Shown: one piece after another, positions 1 to 11,274 of the stretch
Layout: every line of letters begins with the position of its first letter
How positions within the stretch are numbered: the stretch's first letter is position 1
Assembly: GCF_037975245.1 (NCBI RefSeq)
Contig: NC_092577.1
Span: 25,231,398-25,295,397 of the forward strand
From: Apostichopus japonicus
Taxonomy: Eukaryota; Echinodermata; Holothuroidea; Aspidochirotida; Stichopodidae
Reading direction: 5' to 3'
DNA: 64,000 nt
Position numbers and translations under genes: made by a program
Notes under the pieces: model-generated
Database searches by the model: none
What the model saw: only the letters and a program-made list of their open reading frames with translations
What the model was told of the DNA's origin: nothing

Positions 1-1309
1 AGAGTGACCCAAAGTGACAATTTTTTTTAAAAAGTTGACCGGAAGTGACCAAAAAATTATACTATGTAATAGGTGCCTACGTCCCAGGTTAAGGCACTTT
101 CACGTCCCTGGTGTCCATTTTTTGGGTTCGATCTCGGAAAGTTGGGGATCGGGATGTCCAATATTTGGTCAAAGGGTGGAACTTGTCACTGTACACCCAC
201 CCACACTTCCGGTCAGTTTGGGTGACATGACTGTTTATTACAGCCAAAAAATGCAAGTGATTTGCTATATTACCTTACTGTTTCATTTTTTAAAATTACT
301 ACCCCTAGGGTTAAGGTCGAAAATCGTAAACTTTGTCCTCCAAATTTCTTGTGGATATTAAGGGTCAATAGGGCACTGACATATGCAAAGGGCAAGTATA
401 TGTCACTTCCGGTTCATGTGTTATAGGGGGTCAAAGGGTCAAAACTGTCGTTCCTTCCAAAAAAAAAAAGGGTCAAAGATCATGAGAGTGACCGATTTCC
501 ACGAAACTTGCAACGATGACGTGTGAGGTCATAAGGAATGGTCTGAAAAATTTCGCCCATGATGTCATCGGGTCAAAGGTCAATCAGAGGTCAAAAATTT
601 AATTCATCAATTTTTTTTTTATCTCAATACATTACATGTATAGAGATATTGTAACAGTAAGTGGGACTCTCTCTTCTCTTAAAAAATTTTCAGCGTCTTC
701 TTACAAAGCTCTTTTTCTGTGGAATTTCCAGAGCAAGAATATATCATATAGACCAACAAAAGTTACTATTTATGTCGAAATCGGGCCACGAAATCGGGGA
801 ACTTTTCCCCACGTTTTCCTGCTCATTTCTTAATTATTATTCGATGTCTATGGTTTATTATGGGCACGTGACATATTACTTTCTGCAGTCTAATGTTTTA
901 TGAAAGAGAATAGAATAAAATTGTTTTTTAACAGTGGTATCGTCTAAGATAGGGTCCTATTTATTATATTTTTTATTAACATTTTAAACTTCCATTTCTT
1001 TTTACAGGTAGGTATGAATAAAACTTCGGACATGCCGAATCCATTGGTGCTATTTTGGAAACGATCGAATGTTCCGTTGTTGAGATATGGGTACAGATGA
1101 GTCGAAAAGTGGGTCGATGTGACGTCACGCTACATCAAAACCGGGCATCCGGTGGGAACGGGACATCCGGTGATAAAAGGTCACAGATAGGGCTATCCAT
1201 CGATTATAACTTTGCCTGATTTCCATTTGACCTTACGTGGTAAAAAAGCTACTCAAATGTTGACGTCGGCGCTGGCATCCCTGTTTACAAACACCTATTT
1301 GTTGGGGGA
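1..1309. other. No gene seen; dispersed repeat material
   Basis: The first ~620 bases repeat the words gtgacc and ggtcaaaggtca, the same wording as the dispersed repeat near 45.4-46.0 kb. Short open frames overlap on several frames and show no domain. Bases 900-1,300 are AT-rich and hold nothing I recognise. Confidence 0.5.
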
Positions 1310-1735
1310 CCTGAAAGACATAGACTATACCCCCTTCCCGAAGATTAATGCTACCGTATGAGTTGTCTACACATAGCTAGGAATCTCCTCTCCCATATAA
1401 GAACAATTTATTCCAGTCAGATAATTACACGAAATTGGTATATGACAAAGACTTCTACTCCGCGTCTAATTTAAATGTCGATGGGTGTTTAAGAAAGGAC
1501 GAGAGAGGGGGCTGAAAAGATGGGGTTTTCCAACTTTTGCACTTATGAAGAACACGTATTTCCATCGGGTCCTCTGGGACCACATATCTCCCGAACGGAA
1601 GCAGGACCTATGAGTTGCAGATTTGGGCTCCTGGGCATCGATTACCCCCTGTGACGTCATTTTGACGAATTCCATTTTTCGGGCAATTTCGGCAAAAACC
1701 GTACCCCTTATGTTTTTTTTTTTTGGGTGCAAATA
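1310..1735. repeat. Dispersed repeat, copy 1 (partner at 5.8-6.3 kb)
   Basis: Two blocks recur in the same order at 5,810-6,330: one holding agactataccccctt and gctaccgt.tgagttgtct, the other holding tctcccgaacggaagcag. The 88-codon minus-strand frame here is a by-product of the repeat. The family is not identified. Confidence 0.6.
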
Positions 1736-2423
1736 ATTTTTGTTGCAATGAGGGGAATGTGTATCTTATCTAGTAGTTCTTGACACGCTGATCACGAATC
1801 TGAAGTTTAATTTTGCATAGCAGGTTTCTACTGGGTATGTGGAGCCGATAACCCCCGTGGGGGTGGGGATGGGGACGGGACTGTTACCAAAAAACTCGAA
1901 CCATACCTAGTCTGGTACTTCTTGAGGTATGATTCAGAATCTGAGGTCTATTTTGGCATATCAGGTGTGGTCCACCGATAACAAATGACACTTTTGACAC
2001 TTGACAATTTGTTGTGCTTTAAATTATGTCCATGCTAGGCTACCGTGCACGCCACCAAGTCTGGTTCATACAGACAAAAACACTTGCAGTAAAAAAACAT
2101 GACAGTTTCCTCAATCAGACAAGATATCCAGAAATTAGGTATGTACTAGTAGATTTCAGAATATAGATCCTTTATGAACTATTTTAATGCAGGTTTATCG
2201 TTACGTTCAGTTTCAGTTAAGAAAGAAGTGTTAGGTTTAGAGCCTAGTCGTCTCCTAACACGCGAGGTCATTAACCAGTAACGTGGTAAAATAAGAACGC
2301 TAACACGCGGCGCTGTTCATGAAATCTACGGAGCAGTTTAAGAACCATTTGGATCACCGTTTCTTACATATAAGGGAAAAGTTACAGATTTGAATCGTTC
2401 CATTTTTTTTCTTTCTACACAGC
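1736..2423. other. No gene recognised; upstream region of the recombinase-like gene
   Basis: AT-rich DNA with no open frame of note and no repeat partner seen in the window. A promoter for the gene starting at 2,424 would lie here, but I see no clear core element. Confidence 0.4.
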
Positions 2424-5386
2424 ATGTCAGATTCATCAGAGGAGGAGAATGGGGCTAGGGCAAAGCTAGAAAAATGTAGACCCGCCCGAAAAGAATGCCA
2501 TTTGTGTCATTCAATGTATGTAAAATTGCCTCGACATTTGAGGGAAAAGCACAAAATTAAGGACCCTCGCAGAGAGATGGCTGACTTCTAAAAGAAGGGA
2601 GAAAGCGGGGCGAGCTTTTCTGAAGCAGACAAGCCCCCTCGAATGCCCGATATATTTAGAGCATCTCGGTGTTCTGCGGAAGCACCTCTACAGGGTGCAT
2701 GGCGAGAAAACCAAGAGGGAGAGGGCAAGGATGTGGAAGAAATGTAACGATCTTCCAATGACATCCTCATCTTCATCAGATGAAGAAGAACCGGCCCCCC
2801 AAAAAAAAGGAAGCGAGAGAGACGCCCGCAGTAATTGATGAATCCTCGTCATCATCAGCCCCCGAACACGACATCGAGGGGGAGAGAAGCAATGAGAAAA
2901 AAAGCTCCAACCCCTAAAACGGAAAAGAATAAGGGAAAGGTGCAGGAGGAGGAGGAAGAGGAAGAGTTTGGGGAAGAGGAAGAGACAGGGCAGGAACAGG
3001 AGGAGGAAAGTGATGAAGTGGTGGAGATGGAACAGGAGGAGGAACGTCAGGAAGAGGTTAAGGAGGAGGAGCATGAGGAGGAGGACGAGTACGAGACGGA
3101 CAGGGTGATGAAGGACCCAACCTTCATCAACAACCAATGGTAAAGCGTACAGGAAATGGCTCCAGAGCCGTCAAGGAGGGTCACTCGATCTGAAAACTCC
3201 GCCGAACTGCTTCGTAAGATAACACGTATGGACCAGTAGGTGACGGCACCATCGAACAGTTCATTACAAGAGGTCACATTAACCGCCTGTTCGCTGAAAT
3301 GCCAAGCGATCGGGGGGCAACAACCCGGGACCGTCGCCGCCTACATCTCGGCATACTTGAAATTTCTCAAGTGGCTGTTACTTGAGACGACTACGCCTTG
3401 ATTACGCCTGCACATTTCCAAGAGGCAAGTAATTACCAAAAAACAGCGTAAGCAGAGAGAGGGGAGATTAGAGGCCGAGGCAGACGAGCTGCTCATAGAC
3501 AGCCAAGATATCGACGTAAGTAATATAAGAAGGGAAAATATTAATGCGAGTTTTGGGTCTCTCGAGGTGGACAACTGAGTTCCTAAAAATTCATTGTTCG
3601 TTATGTCATTTACTTCGATGTACTCGATCTCTAACAATCGACTGCAAATTAATTTTAGACATATTTCACCGTATCTATATTATTTCACAGACATTCAATC
3701 GTTCACAATACCCAAAAAATCTGAGGCAACAAATGAGAAGGACCGACAGACAGGGCAAAATAGATCAGCAGACACACGATGACATAAGAAACTACCTGAT
3801 GCTTGAGGTGGTACTAGCAAACAGGCAGAGGGCATCGGCAGTAGCAAACATGACGGTGGAGAATGAGATCAGGGCTAGGAAGCAAAGAAACTCAGAAGGA
3901 GAGGATATGTGGACAATGCTGGTCTCCGACCACAAGACGGTCACTACATACGGGGCCGAAACCCTAGCATTTAACACAGAGCTGTTCACCGACCTCAGCT
4001 TTTACACCGAAGAGATCAGGTAAACTTCTCTCCTATTGTAACGTGTCATCGGCACCCCATTAGCTAGCTTCGTAACAAAGTGATAACCCTGACTTTTTCT
4101 CACTTTACCAACAGAGGAAGAATCCCCCCCCCCCCCCAATCAGTGGGAGACGGTCTTCGGGCCAATGTGGCTGGTCTACTGGACAGGAGAACCGATACAG
4201 TCCAAGAGAGTTACTCGTCTCATCAGCTCATCCTGGCTTAACGCCGGACTGAAGAGTCAAATTTCCTCTACATTATTGCGAAAAACAATAGTGTCTGAGG
4301 TAAGAAAATACTTGTGCTTTTTACGTGACCCGTCATACGGGATACAAAACGTCACGGCCAAACGGCACTACCAAACCATCCCATTCTTACAAACGAACCT
4401 CAGGTCAAGCGAGCCCAAAAAAGTACATACGCTCACCGACCTGCAGAGACAAAACGCCCAACCCCCCACTGAAATATTAAAAAACTACAAAAGGACGACC
4501 AGCACGCAGCGAAACAAAACACCCTTCCCCAGCACACCACCGTCCAAAAAATACTTGTAAATTAAGGCAGTGAACGTCTGAACGATATATTGAGAGGAAG
4601 CGTGTTTGTCGTTTCTCTCTTAGCGTTAACATTCTAAACCCGGTGTAAATTACTTCATATGTTTTTAATTTTTTTCAGTGCTTCGAAGAGCAACCATCAG
4701 CACTGAAAACTCTGGCCAGCCACATGACACATACTGAAAATGTACAGCAAAAATATTACCTGGTCAGTCAGAAGAGACAAAATGCTGTACAGACTGCTGG
4801 GGTGATCAGGAGCGGCACTGAGATGGTAAGAGTTGTAAATTAAGATTGGGTCTTGAATCATACAGGAAGTAATCAAATGTATTAACGGTTTCTTTCTTTG
4901 TTATCATACAGAGCAAGACCCCTACAGTTGGACTTAAGCAACCAGAAAAAGGTATCTGAAGGGAGCAACTCTGGCAAAAACTGTCAAGGTAAATAACCAT
5001 TCATCAGAAACTGCAATAAGGAAGAGGGATCGGATGTCTTATGATCTTCTGTTTTATGAGTATCTGTTTTTCTGTTCTTTGTCTTGCAGAACGAGGACAA
5101 AGAATCAACGACAAGCGACGGCACTGCGATTACTTCGAGCCAAATGTGGTCGGGGATCAGACAGCGAAAACGACAGAACCCGACAGAATGGACCGACACA
5201 ACGACTTTCTTCTTCGACTGACTTGACGACTTTCTTTCCAACAAAACCACACCGACGACCGACCAAGTGCAACAGAAATTGGATCAACACCACACGACAA
5301 AGGCTGCTTTTCTAAAAAAATTAACCCTCGAACAAATAAGGCACAAATTAAGTTACAGAATTAACAAGTTAATTAAACGTACATGA
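2424..5386 (+). pseudogene. Crypton-type tyrosine recombinase gene with zinc fingers, decayed
   Basis: A multi-exon gene of the zinc-finger plus tyrosine-recombinase kind found in many animal genomes and thought to derive from Crypton transposons. 2,424-2,591 encodes a 55-residue peptide with a C2H2-like finger (CHLCHSMYVKLPRHLREKH). A second finger-like stretch (CPIYLEHLGVLRKHLYRVHG) follows in another frame near 2,645, then an acidic segment at 2,835-3,143. The core exons are 3,691-4,019 (NMT and DHKT motifs), 4,115-4,299 (FGPMWLVYWTGEP, SSTLLRKT with the catalytic arginine), 4,679-4,825 (ASHMTHTENVQQKYY with the presumed catalytic tyrosine) and 5,090-5,386. Splice sites are canonical and phases match at 4,299/4,679. 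Breaks: frame changes after both fingers, a slip in a 14-C run at 4,124-4,137, an unresolved exon near 4,912-4,988, and an in-frame TGA at 5,219-5,221 followed by 54 open codons. Probably a pseudogene; assembly error could explain some breaks. Confidence 0.75.
4316..4547 (-). mobile_element. LINE-1-type family 3' fragment inside an intron
   Basis: Reverse complement of the 3' end of the LINE at 22,973-27,870: it starts with the terminal gctttttacgtgacccg and runs back through the 3' UTR to just inside ORF2, where it is 5'-truncated. An 11 bp target duplication, aaaatacttgt, lies at 4,305-4,315 and 4,548-4,558, so this is a real target-primed insertion. It sits six bases inside the donor site of the host intron at 4,300-4,678 and leaves the splice sites intact. 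It is nearly identical to the 3' part of the fragment at 30,122. Confidence 0.9.
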
Positions 5387-5799
5387 TTTATTATGAAAAA
5401 GCATGGGAAGGGGAGGGGGTGAGGGAGTTACAGTTTGTAATGTTTTTCAAGCTTTTGCATGGGGGAGGGTGGGGAGGGGGAGTTAAAGGTTGACAGGTTT
5501 TAAAGTTTATCGTATTATAATAAAGTAAGCAACCACAACATTTCTGTCTCTGTCTTCTTTCCCATTCTGTACAAGTGGACACTCGGGACCTCGGCATGTT
5601 CTCTTAAAAATCCAAAACCATCTGCCCAGGGATGTTTCAAACATACTCATTTAAAATGATAGTTATGGAAAGAGGATACCCAACAGGCGATGCCCTGAAA
5701 AGATTAGCCTGATCTGACAACCGCAGTTGCAATAGTAACGCTCCTAGGTTGAAAAGTCGGCTGTTAACCATATGATAACACTATTACGGCTGAAAAACA
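5387..5799. other. No gene; G-rich tracts
   Basis: Contains ggggagggggtgagggag and gggggagggtggggagggg at 5,410-5,485, which could form four-stranded G structures. It starts directly after the terminal stop of the recombinase-like gene, so part may be its 3' UTR. No poly(A) signal was placed with confidence. Confidence 0.4.
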
Positions 5800-6330
5800 C
5801 ATATTTTTTAGGGGGCCTCCGAAACATATAGACTATACCCCCTTCCCTAGTATTAATGCTACCGTGTGAGTTGTCTGCAAGTAGCTATGACTATTTTCTC
5901 CCACATATCAAAAATTCAGCCCTGTCAAACACCCTCAGTGGAAAGGAAGGGGTACCCAAAAGAGTAAACTTTTTTAAACTTTAAGACAAAAATACCTATT
6001 TTGGAGCAAAGAAAAATCATAAAGACCAAAAACTTTTTCCGACTAGATAATTACACGAAATTCGTGTAGGAGAAAGACAAGGGTTTCATATACTCCAAGT
6101 CAAACTGTAATGTCGATGGGTACTTCAGAGAAGACAGGAGGTGGGGGGGGGGGGTCAAAAACAGCGGGAATTCCCGATTTTGCACGTATGGAGAACAGGT
6201 ACTTCTATCGGGTACTTTGGGACCAAGTATCTCCCGAACGGAAGCAGATATGGACCTGGGAGTTGCGTTCCATGGCGCACGCTACGGAGTGTTTTTTGCT
6301 GTTTGTACTTTTTCTCAAAATGACCCCCCT
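5800..6330. repeat. Dispersed repeat, copy 2 (partner at 1.3-1.7 kb)
   Basis: Shares with 1,310-1,735 the blocks around agactataccccctt and tctcccgaacggaagcag in the same order, with a longer spacer. It runs straight into the ~203 bp tandem array, so the array may have expanded from the end of this repeat. Confidence 0.6.
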
Positions 6331-7105
6331 ACCACCCCGGAGAAGTGACACACCTTGGAGTTTCATTCTATTTTGGAAAGGGGACACCCAAGCGGTGGTA
6401 CCCTCAAAAGATGGCCATAATCGGACCCCAGTAACCATGGTAACGCTCCAGACTAGAAGGGTCGGGATTTTCCCGTACATGTTAACACTAATTATTATCA
6501 CCTCTTCTGATTTTGTTCCAAAATGACCCACCACCACCCCGGAGAAGAAACGCACCTACAAGTTTCATCCTATTTTGGAAAGGGGACACCCTAGCGGTGG
6601 TACCCCGAAAAGATGGCTGTAGTCGGACCAGCCCAGTAACCACGGTAACGCTCCAAAGTAAAAGGGTCGGGATTTTCAAAAACGTATATAACAAATTATT
6701 ATACATTTTCAGATTTTGTTTCAAAATGACCCCCTATGACCCTACAATGAGAAGCACACTCAAGTTTTATCCTATTTTGGAAAGGGGACACCCTAGCGGT
6801 GGTACCATGAAAGGATGGCCGTAATCGGACCACCCAAGTTACCACGGTAACGCTCCAGAGTAGAAGGGTCGGGATTTTCCCGTACGTAGTAACACTAATT
6901 ATTATGACCGTTTTAGATTTTTTTCAAAATGACCCCCCTACCACCCCCGGGAAGTAACGCACCTACAAGTTTTTTCCTTTTTCGGACAGGTGACACCCTA
7001 GCGGTGGTACCCTGAAAAGATTGGGGAAATCGGACTGACCCAGTAACCATGGTAACGCTCCAAAGTATAAAAGTCGGTATTTCCCCGTATATAGAGTAAT
7101 TTTAG
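6310..7105. repeat. Tandem array, ~203 bp period, four units
   Basis: Each unit carries aaaatgacccc, then ttttggaaaggggacaccc, agcggtggtacc, an agtaaccatggtaacgctcc-like block and gggtcgg.atttt. The ggaaaggggacaccc word starts at about 6,375, 6,577, 6,779 and 6,984, giving periods near 202, 202 and 205. Open frames on both strands are products of the array, not genes. Confidence 0.85.
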
Positions 7106-7488
7106 TGTTAGCTAGATAGGTTAATGAATTTCAATTAATTAACCGAATATGCAAATGAGGTGAAATTTTTATGACGTCGTCAATAGGATGTAACGGAAGG
7201 GTAAAAAAGTTTGAAGATGCCCCCAAGTTTTGCACTGGGGGTGGGGATCCCCCACCCCCAAAATTCATCCCCTCCAATTTTTACCAAAATGGCGGCAATT
7301 TCTCGAGGGGGATGCAGGGGTATCTAAAAATATTAATTACGAAACCCCCACCCCGGGGAAGTATTTTTTCTAATATTTTGTCACGTCCCGACTGTCCATT
7401 TTCTTCACGTCCCGATTGGGCACTTTCACGTCCCGATAGGGCATTCTGTAGTTAACAAAATTTTGACGTCCCGACTGGGCTCTCGTCT
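7106..7488. repeat. Short cgtcccga repeats; no gene
   Basis: At 7,383-7,480 the word cgtcccga followed by ctgg or tggg recurs about four times at 24-40 base spacing. A looser version of the same wording occurs near 80-120. The 94-codon frame at 7,171-7,455 is low-complexity and not credited as coding. Confidence 0.5.
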
Positions 7489-7700
7489 TAACCCTATCCC
7501 TAACCTTGTTTTTACATAAACCCAACGGGCTACGAAGTTACAGGTTGTGGAATGGGGGTTGAAAAATTTAGTGGCTACGAGCCAACGGGCTACAAAGCCA
7601 TTCTTTCATCCACTTTAACCTCGTAGCCCCTACCACCTATTTTGGTCAAGTTTCAATAACGCGGGCTATTCGACAGCTATGCCCCGTAACATCCACAGTC
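7489..7700. repeat. Dispersed repeat with ccaacgggctacgaag motif, copy 1
   Basis: Contains ccctatccctaacc, repeated aacgggctac words, and an end reading taacctcgtagccc, caataacgcgg and ttcgacagctatgcc. The same series occurs at 11,690-11,970 in the same orientation. Family unknown. Confidence 0.7.
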
Positions 7701-9884
7701 CAGTTCAAAGACTAAGTTAGGCCTCGCCTAGCCTAGGATTTCTGCGCAAAGGGCAGTAAGCCTAGTCTAGGCCGAAGTGAGGACCATTTATGCTCCTCGG
7801 GGCTAGTGGTATGTATAACACACGTGACTTTTCCTGGGCTGTCTGTAGCAGCTTCTGGTTCTACCTTATGATTCAGTGGTTCTGCCATTTTTGTTTTTTT
7901 CACTGCAGGCCCGGATGTTCCAGCTCCGAAATGCGACATGGTTATAGCCTACTAGACAAAGGTCGCGCAGTAGTGTAATATTGTGACGAGCCCGGCTTCT
8001 CCGATAGTGATACTATATCGGGACTCGCGATAGAAAGGTACTGGGGTTATCTTCATGCCGTATTTATGCTTCTTCAGGAGATGTCTCGAACGGGAGAAAA
8101 CAATGAGTTCACAGAAAAACAATTTGACAAGATCGGATTTGATTAGTGATTCGGTATAATTTCTTCTCTGTCGATTCTCTTTACAAATAAAACTAAATTA
8201 CAATGATTTGACTTGACTTGACTTGACTCCGTCAATTAAGCAATTAAAAGGAGTGATGAAATGGTAACGAAGCAATGACGAAACGACGAACTGGTGACGG
8301 AGTGATAAACCTAAGGCCCCATGTTCTTTTATACCTTACTTCTATAAAATCCCTCTGCGCATAATCAGAAGGCAGCCAATAACCTGACCATCCTGTATTA
8401 ACTTAACGATATAAAAATAAGTGCACTGGCACTGATCTGCCCTGATTGGTTGGGAGTTTGGAAGTCCATCCCCTTTCTATGGAAACTTCCATACCACGTG
8501 AGAGAACCTTCTCGAATGTTCCACAGACATAATGGAATCTATTTTGGGAAAAGGCCCTGTACCAAGATTCAATAAGATAGTTAAAAACTTCTCGTGGGAA
8601 AACTGAATCCATGACCTAGATAAATACATAAGAGGCCTGTAAGGTGTCTCGATGGAGCTTCTCGGTAACATGAAAGAGATGGTATCACTATTTCATAACA
8701 GTAGCTTGGCCATAGCTGAACTTTGATAAGCCGAACATTTTTCCTTTGGGCCCTCTTGTTGGACGCAAGCCCTATTTTATGGATATTCATCTTACTATAG
8801 TGGAGTTACCCTAATAGCTTGAGTACTACAGGGGGACGGCGGTGTTTCCCCACATGTTTACGTCGTAAATGGGACCTGAACGATAGTGGAAGAGTGTACG
8901 TTATGGAACAACGTTGGACACCCCGTCTCGTCCAGTTCGCTTCCGGAAACTGCATGAAAGTCTTGAACCCACGGTACTTCCCAGACTGATCCCTCTTCTT
9001 CTTTGCCTTGAAAAATCTTTCAACCACCTCTGGCCTCTGCACTCTGTCCGTCCGTTTCGCCACCGTCCGCTCCAGCATCCCTCTCGCCATCGTTCGTCTG
9101 CCAGCCCACAGTCCACAGTCTGCCAGCCCACAGTCTGCCAGCCCCCAAACCGTTGGACCTTGTCGTAGTTGTGGACTTCCCATAAACGGCAATGCGGAAT
9201 TGGCCCTTCCTGCGATGAAAATAGAACAGAAACAGAAATGTTAGCCGAAATTATTGTTTAGGGGGCGGGTCATACAATTGACGAGTGCATTACATCAACC
9301 ATTCATTCTTGTATGCTTGTACAGTTCAGAATGAAAGTGCATAGATCAGGGGGTGGGAAAGGGGATGGAGCCCAGGGGTGGACAGTATCAGTACATTGGA
9401 GTATCATAACTTGAGGAGGGTGAAATCATGGGAGAACAAGCAGGAAAAATTGTGAAGGAGGATGGGATTAGCATATGATGAGGAGGCATTATGAGTGGGA
9501 AGGGGGCAATAATTAGGGATAGACTGGATGTGGGTCTGCAGGACACTGCAGCGGGGCACATACACAAGGGATGGACAGGGAGAAATATATGTGGGAAGTA
9601 GGGATGACATGTCAATTAACATCATTTATGAGGACCTGGGGATCATTCAGGAAGTGATGTTCATGGATGAACACAGTGAAAGACATATGAAAGAGATGGA
9701 GGAATAATTTGGGGGAGATATATATATATGCAGAGTCTCCATACATTAAACAGTTTGCAACTTCGTATGACTGAAACTGAGAGAATATTTCCCAAGGAAC
9801 AGATTGCATAAAATGTAAATCAATTCGGAAAATGGTCAGCTATTGGTTTCCACCAAAATGTATCAAATATGGCCCATATGTTTG
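7701..9884. other. No gene recognised; one LINE-like (TTGAC)n tail
   Basis: At 8,204-8,227 a ttgac unit is repeated about four times directly after aaataaaactaaattacaat. Simple-repeat tails of this kind end many CR1/L2-type LINEs, so a 5'-truncated LINE probably ends here, but no coding part remains. The 128-codon minus-strand frame at 8,806-9,192 contains a short internal repeat and no convincing domain. 9,300-9,830 is purine-rich and otherwise featureless. Confidence 0.4.
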
Positions 9885-9949
9885 TAGTATAGTTTGTTTA
9901 GTGTAGTTTTGGCTTTGTTTCGTGGTTTGTGATTTTCTTAGGTGCGTGG

Positions 9950-10006
9950 CTTGCCACACCCCTAGCTGTCATGGCGGTTCGCCGTGACAGCTAGGGGTGT
10001 GGCAAG
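9950..10006. repeat. 57 bp near-perfect palindrome over the ORF1 start
   Basis: Left arm 9,950-9,971 and right arm 9,985-10,006 are perfect 22 bp reverse complements. The 13-base centre (tggcggttcgccg) adds four more pairs. Copy 2 has the centre and the ctagctgtc side but not the second arm, so the right arm is a local inverted duplication. It places a stop six codons after the natural ORF1 ATG. Confidence 0.9.
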
Positions 10007-10065
10007 CTGATTGTTGAGTTTTTCGGGGGAGGCTAAAGTCGTCCCCGGACAATTTTTTTTCAGTT

Positions 10066-11274
10066 TTGCGTTCTGTTGGCTTAAAGGTACCTGGAGAGGT
10101 TGACGCGCTTCAGCGTAAACCTATCCGGGGTATGAATTGTTTTGATGTTAGACTCACCTCGGAGGCTGCCCGCGTCCGAGGCGTCCATGTGTTGGATGGA
10201 GTTGAGGGACTGAAAGTCACACCGTATGACAGTTCAGTGTGGGTGACAGTCCTCCATCTCCCTCTGGACATGTCTGAACAGATTGTTGTGCAGACACTGG
10301 GACGTTTTGGGAAAGCGACCGGCTACGAGGAGGCGGAACTCCTTGAATGTAAAGGTGTCAAGACCGGGACTAGACGAGTTACAATGGAACTCAAGTCCGA
10401 TATCTCCTCTACCTTGTTGGCTAATGGGCACAGGGCCCACATTGCATATACGGGCCAGCCTCGCACTTGTTGGAGGTGTCGGCTGGAAGGGCATGAGGTC
10501 AGGTTGTGCCCGAACAAGCGGTGTAGCCGTTGTTTACAGGTTGGGCATACCCTGGCCGAGTGTAAAGGGGATATCGTATGTAACTCGTGTGGGAAAACGG
10601 GCCATCTCGGTCGTTTATGCCCAGACCGCTCAAACGCCGCGAGAGTGGCTACGGGCGTGGTTGAAGCGGTCCCCGTCCCGGCCTCTGACACCGTACCACC
10701 TGATGCTCCTGTCATCGCCCCAGTGTCCGACACTAGCGCCCCGGTGGAGGCTTTGTTGCCCCTTTCGTGTCCCACCTCGTCTTTGATCGAACTTGCCGAG
10801 ACCGCCAGACTGCCCACTGAGGCAGAGCAGGACAAAACGGCGGAGATGGTACTAGCGGAGTGGCATGCGGAGCAGGATGCCGCTTGTACTGATTCACCGG
10901 TAGCTAGGCCCGCTATCGGTGATACTAGTCGGGCCCCGAGTCAACTGGCCCAAGAGACATTAAGTGGCCCAGATTCTGACTCGCCAATGGATGACTGCAC
11001 TACAGCCTTAGTAGTTGTGGCTAAGGAGTCCTCCGATTGGTTTGATGAGAAGAAACAGGTCACTGATCTCATTGACTCGAGTGGCCCTTCCACCCTGCCC
11101 ACAGTCGCTTCCGCTATACCGGACACGATGGTCGCTAGTGGACCTCCTGTTCCTGACAGGGAGGTCCACTCGATCAAGGTTGACGAGGAGCTAAGAACTC
11201 TGCTCGCTCGTAAGAAAAGGGGGAACACTGCTAGGGGCCTGAAAAGACCCATATTGGGAAAACTTCTGAGGTAA
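10066..11274 (+). CDS. LINE ORF1 protein, three CCHC knuckles
   Basis: An RNA-binding, gag-like protein of a LINE. The open part covers ~400 residues. It has an N-terminal domain matching the ORF1 of the element at 23,191 (VPGEVDALQ, GVEGL..TPY.SSVWVTV), then CWRCRLEGHEVRLC, CSRCLQVGHTLAEC and CNSCGKTGHLGRLC, each C-x2-C-x4-H-x4-C, then a Pro/Ser/Asp-rich tail. The frame has no ATG where homologues start: upstream codons are open only back to a stop near 10,014, and the palindrome interrupts the native start, so the protein is probably not made in full-length form here. The listed start is the first usable codon of the open stretch, not a claimed initiation site. The last residues meet the deleted ORF2 region. 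Confidence 0.75.
   Translation: MRSVGLKVPGEVDALQRKPIRGMNCFDVRLTSEAARVRGVHVLDGVEGLKVTPYDSSVWVTVLHLPLDMSEQIVVQTLGRFGKATGYEEAELLECKGVKTGTRRVTMELKSDISSTLLANGHRAHIAYTGQPRTCWRCRLEGHEVRLCPNKRCSRCLQVGHTLAECKGDIVCNSCGKTGHLGRLCPDRSNAARVATGVVEAVPVPASDTVPPDAPVIAPVSDTSAPVEALLPLSCPTSSLIELAETARLPTEAEQDKTAEMVLAEWHAEQDAACTDSPVARPAIGDTSRAPSQLAQETLSGPDSDSPMDDCTTALVVVAKESSDWFDEKKQVTDLIDSSGPSTLPTVASAIPDTMVASGPPVPDREVHSIKVDEELRTLLARKKRGNTARGLKRPILGKLLR

Noticed and set aside
2688-3137. 149-codon leucine-rich minus-strand frame resembling membrane segments
   Set aside because: It is the antisense of the acidic Glu-rich coding segment of the recombinase-like gene.
8806-9192. 128-codon minus-strand frame with FRSHLRRKH near its end
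   Set aside because: The finger-like end lacks the second cysteine, and the frame contains a short internal repeat (ADCGLADCGL). No splice or homology support.
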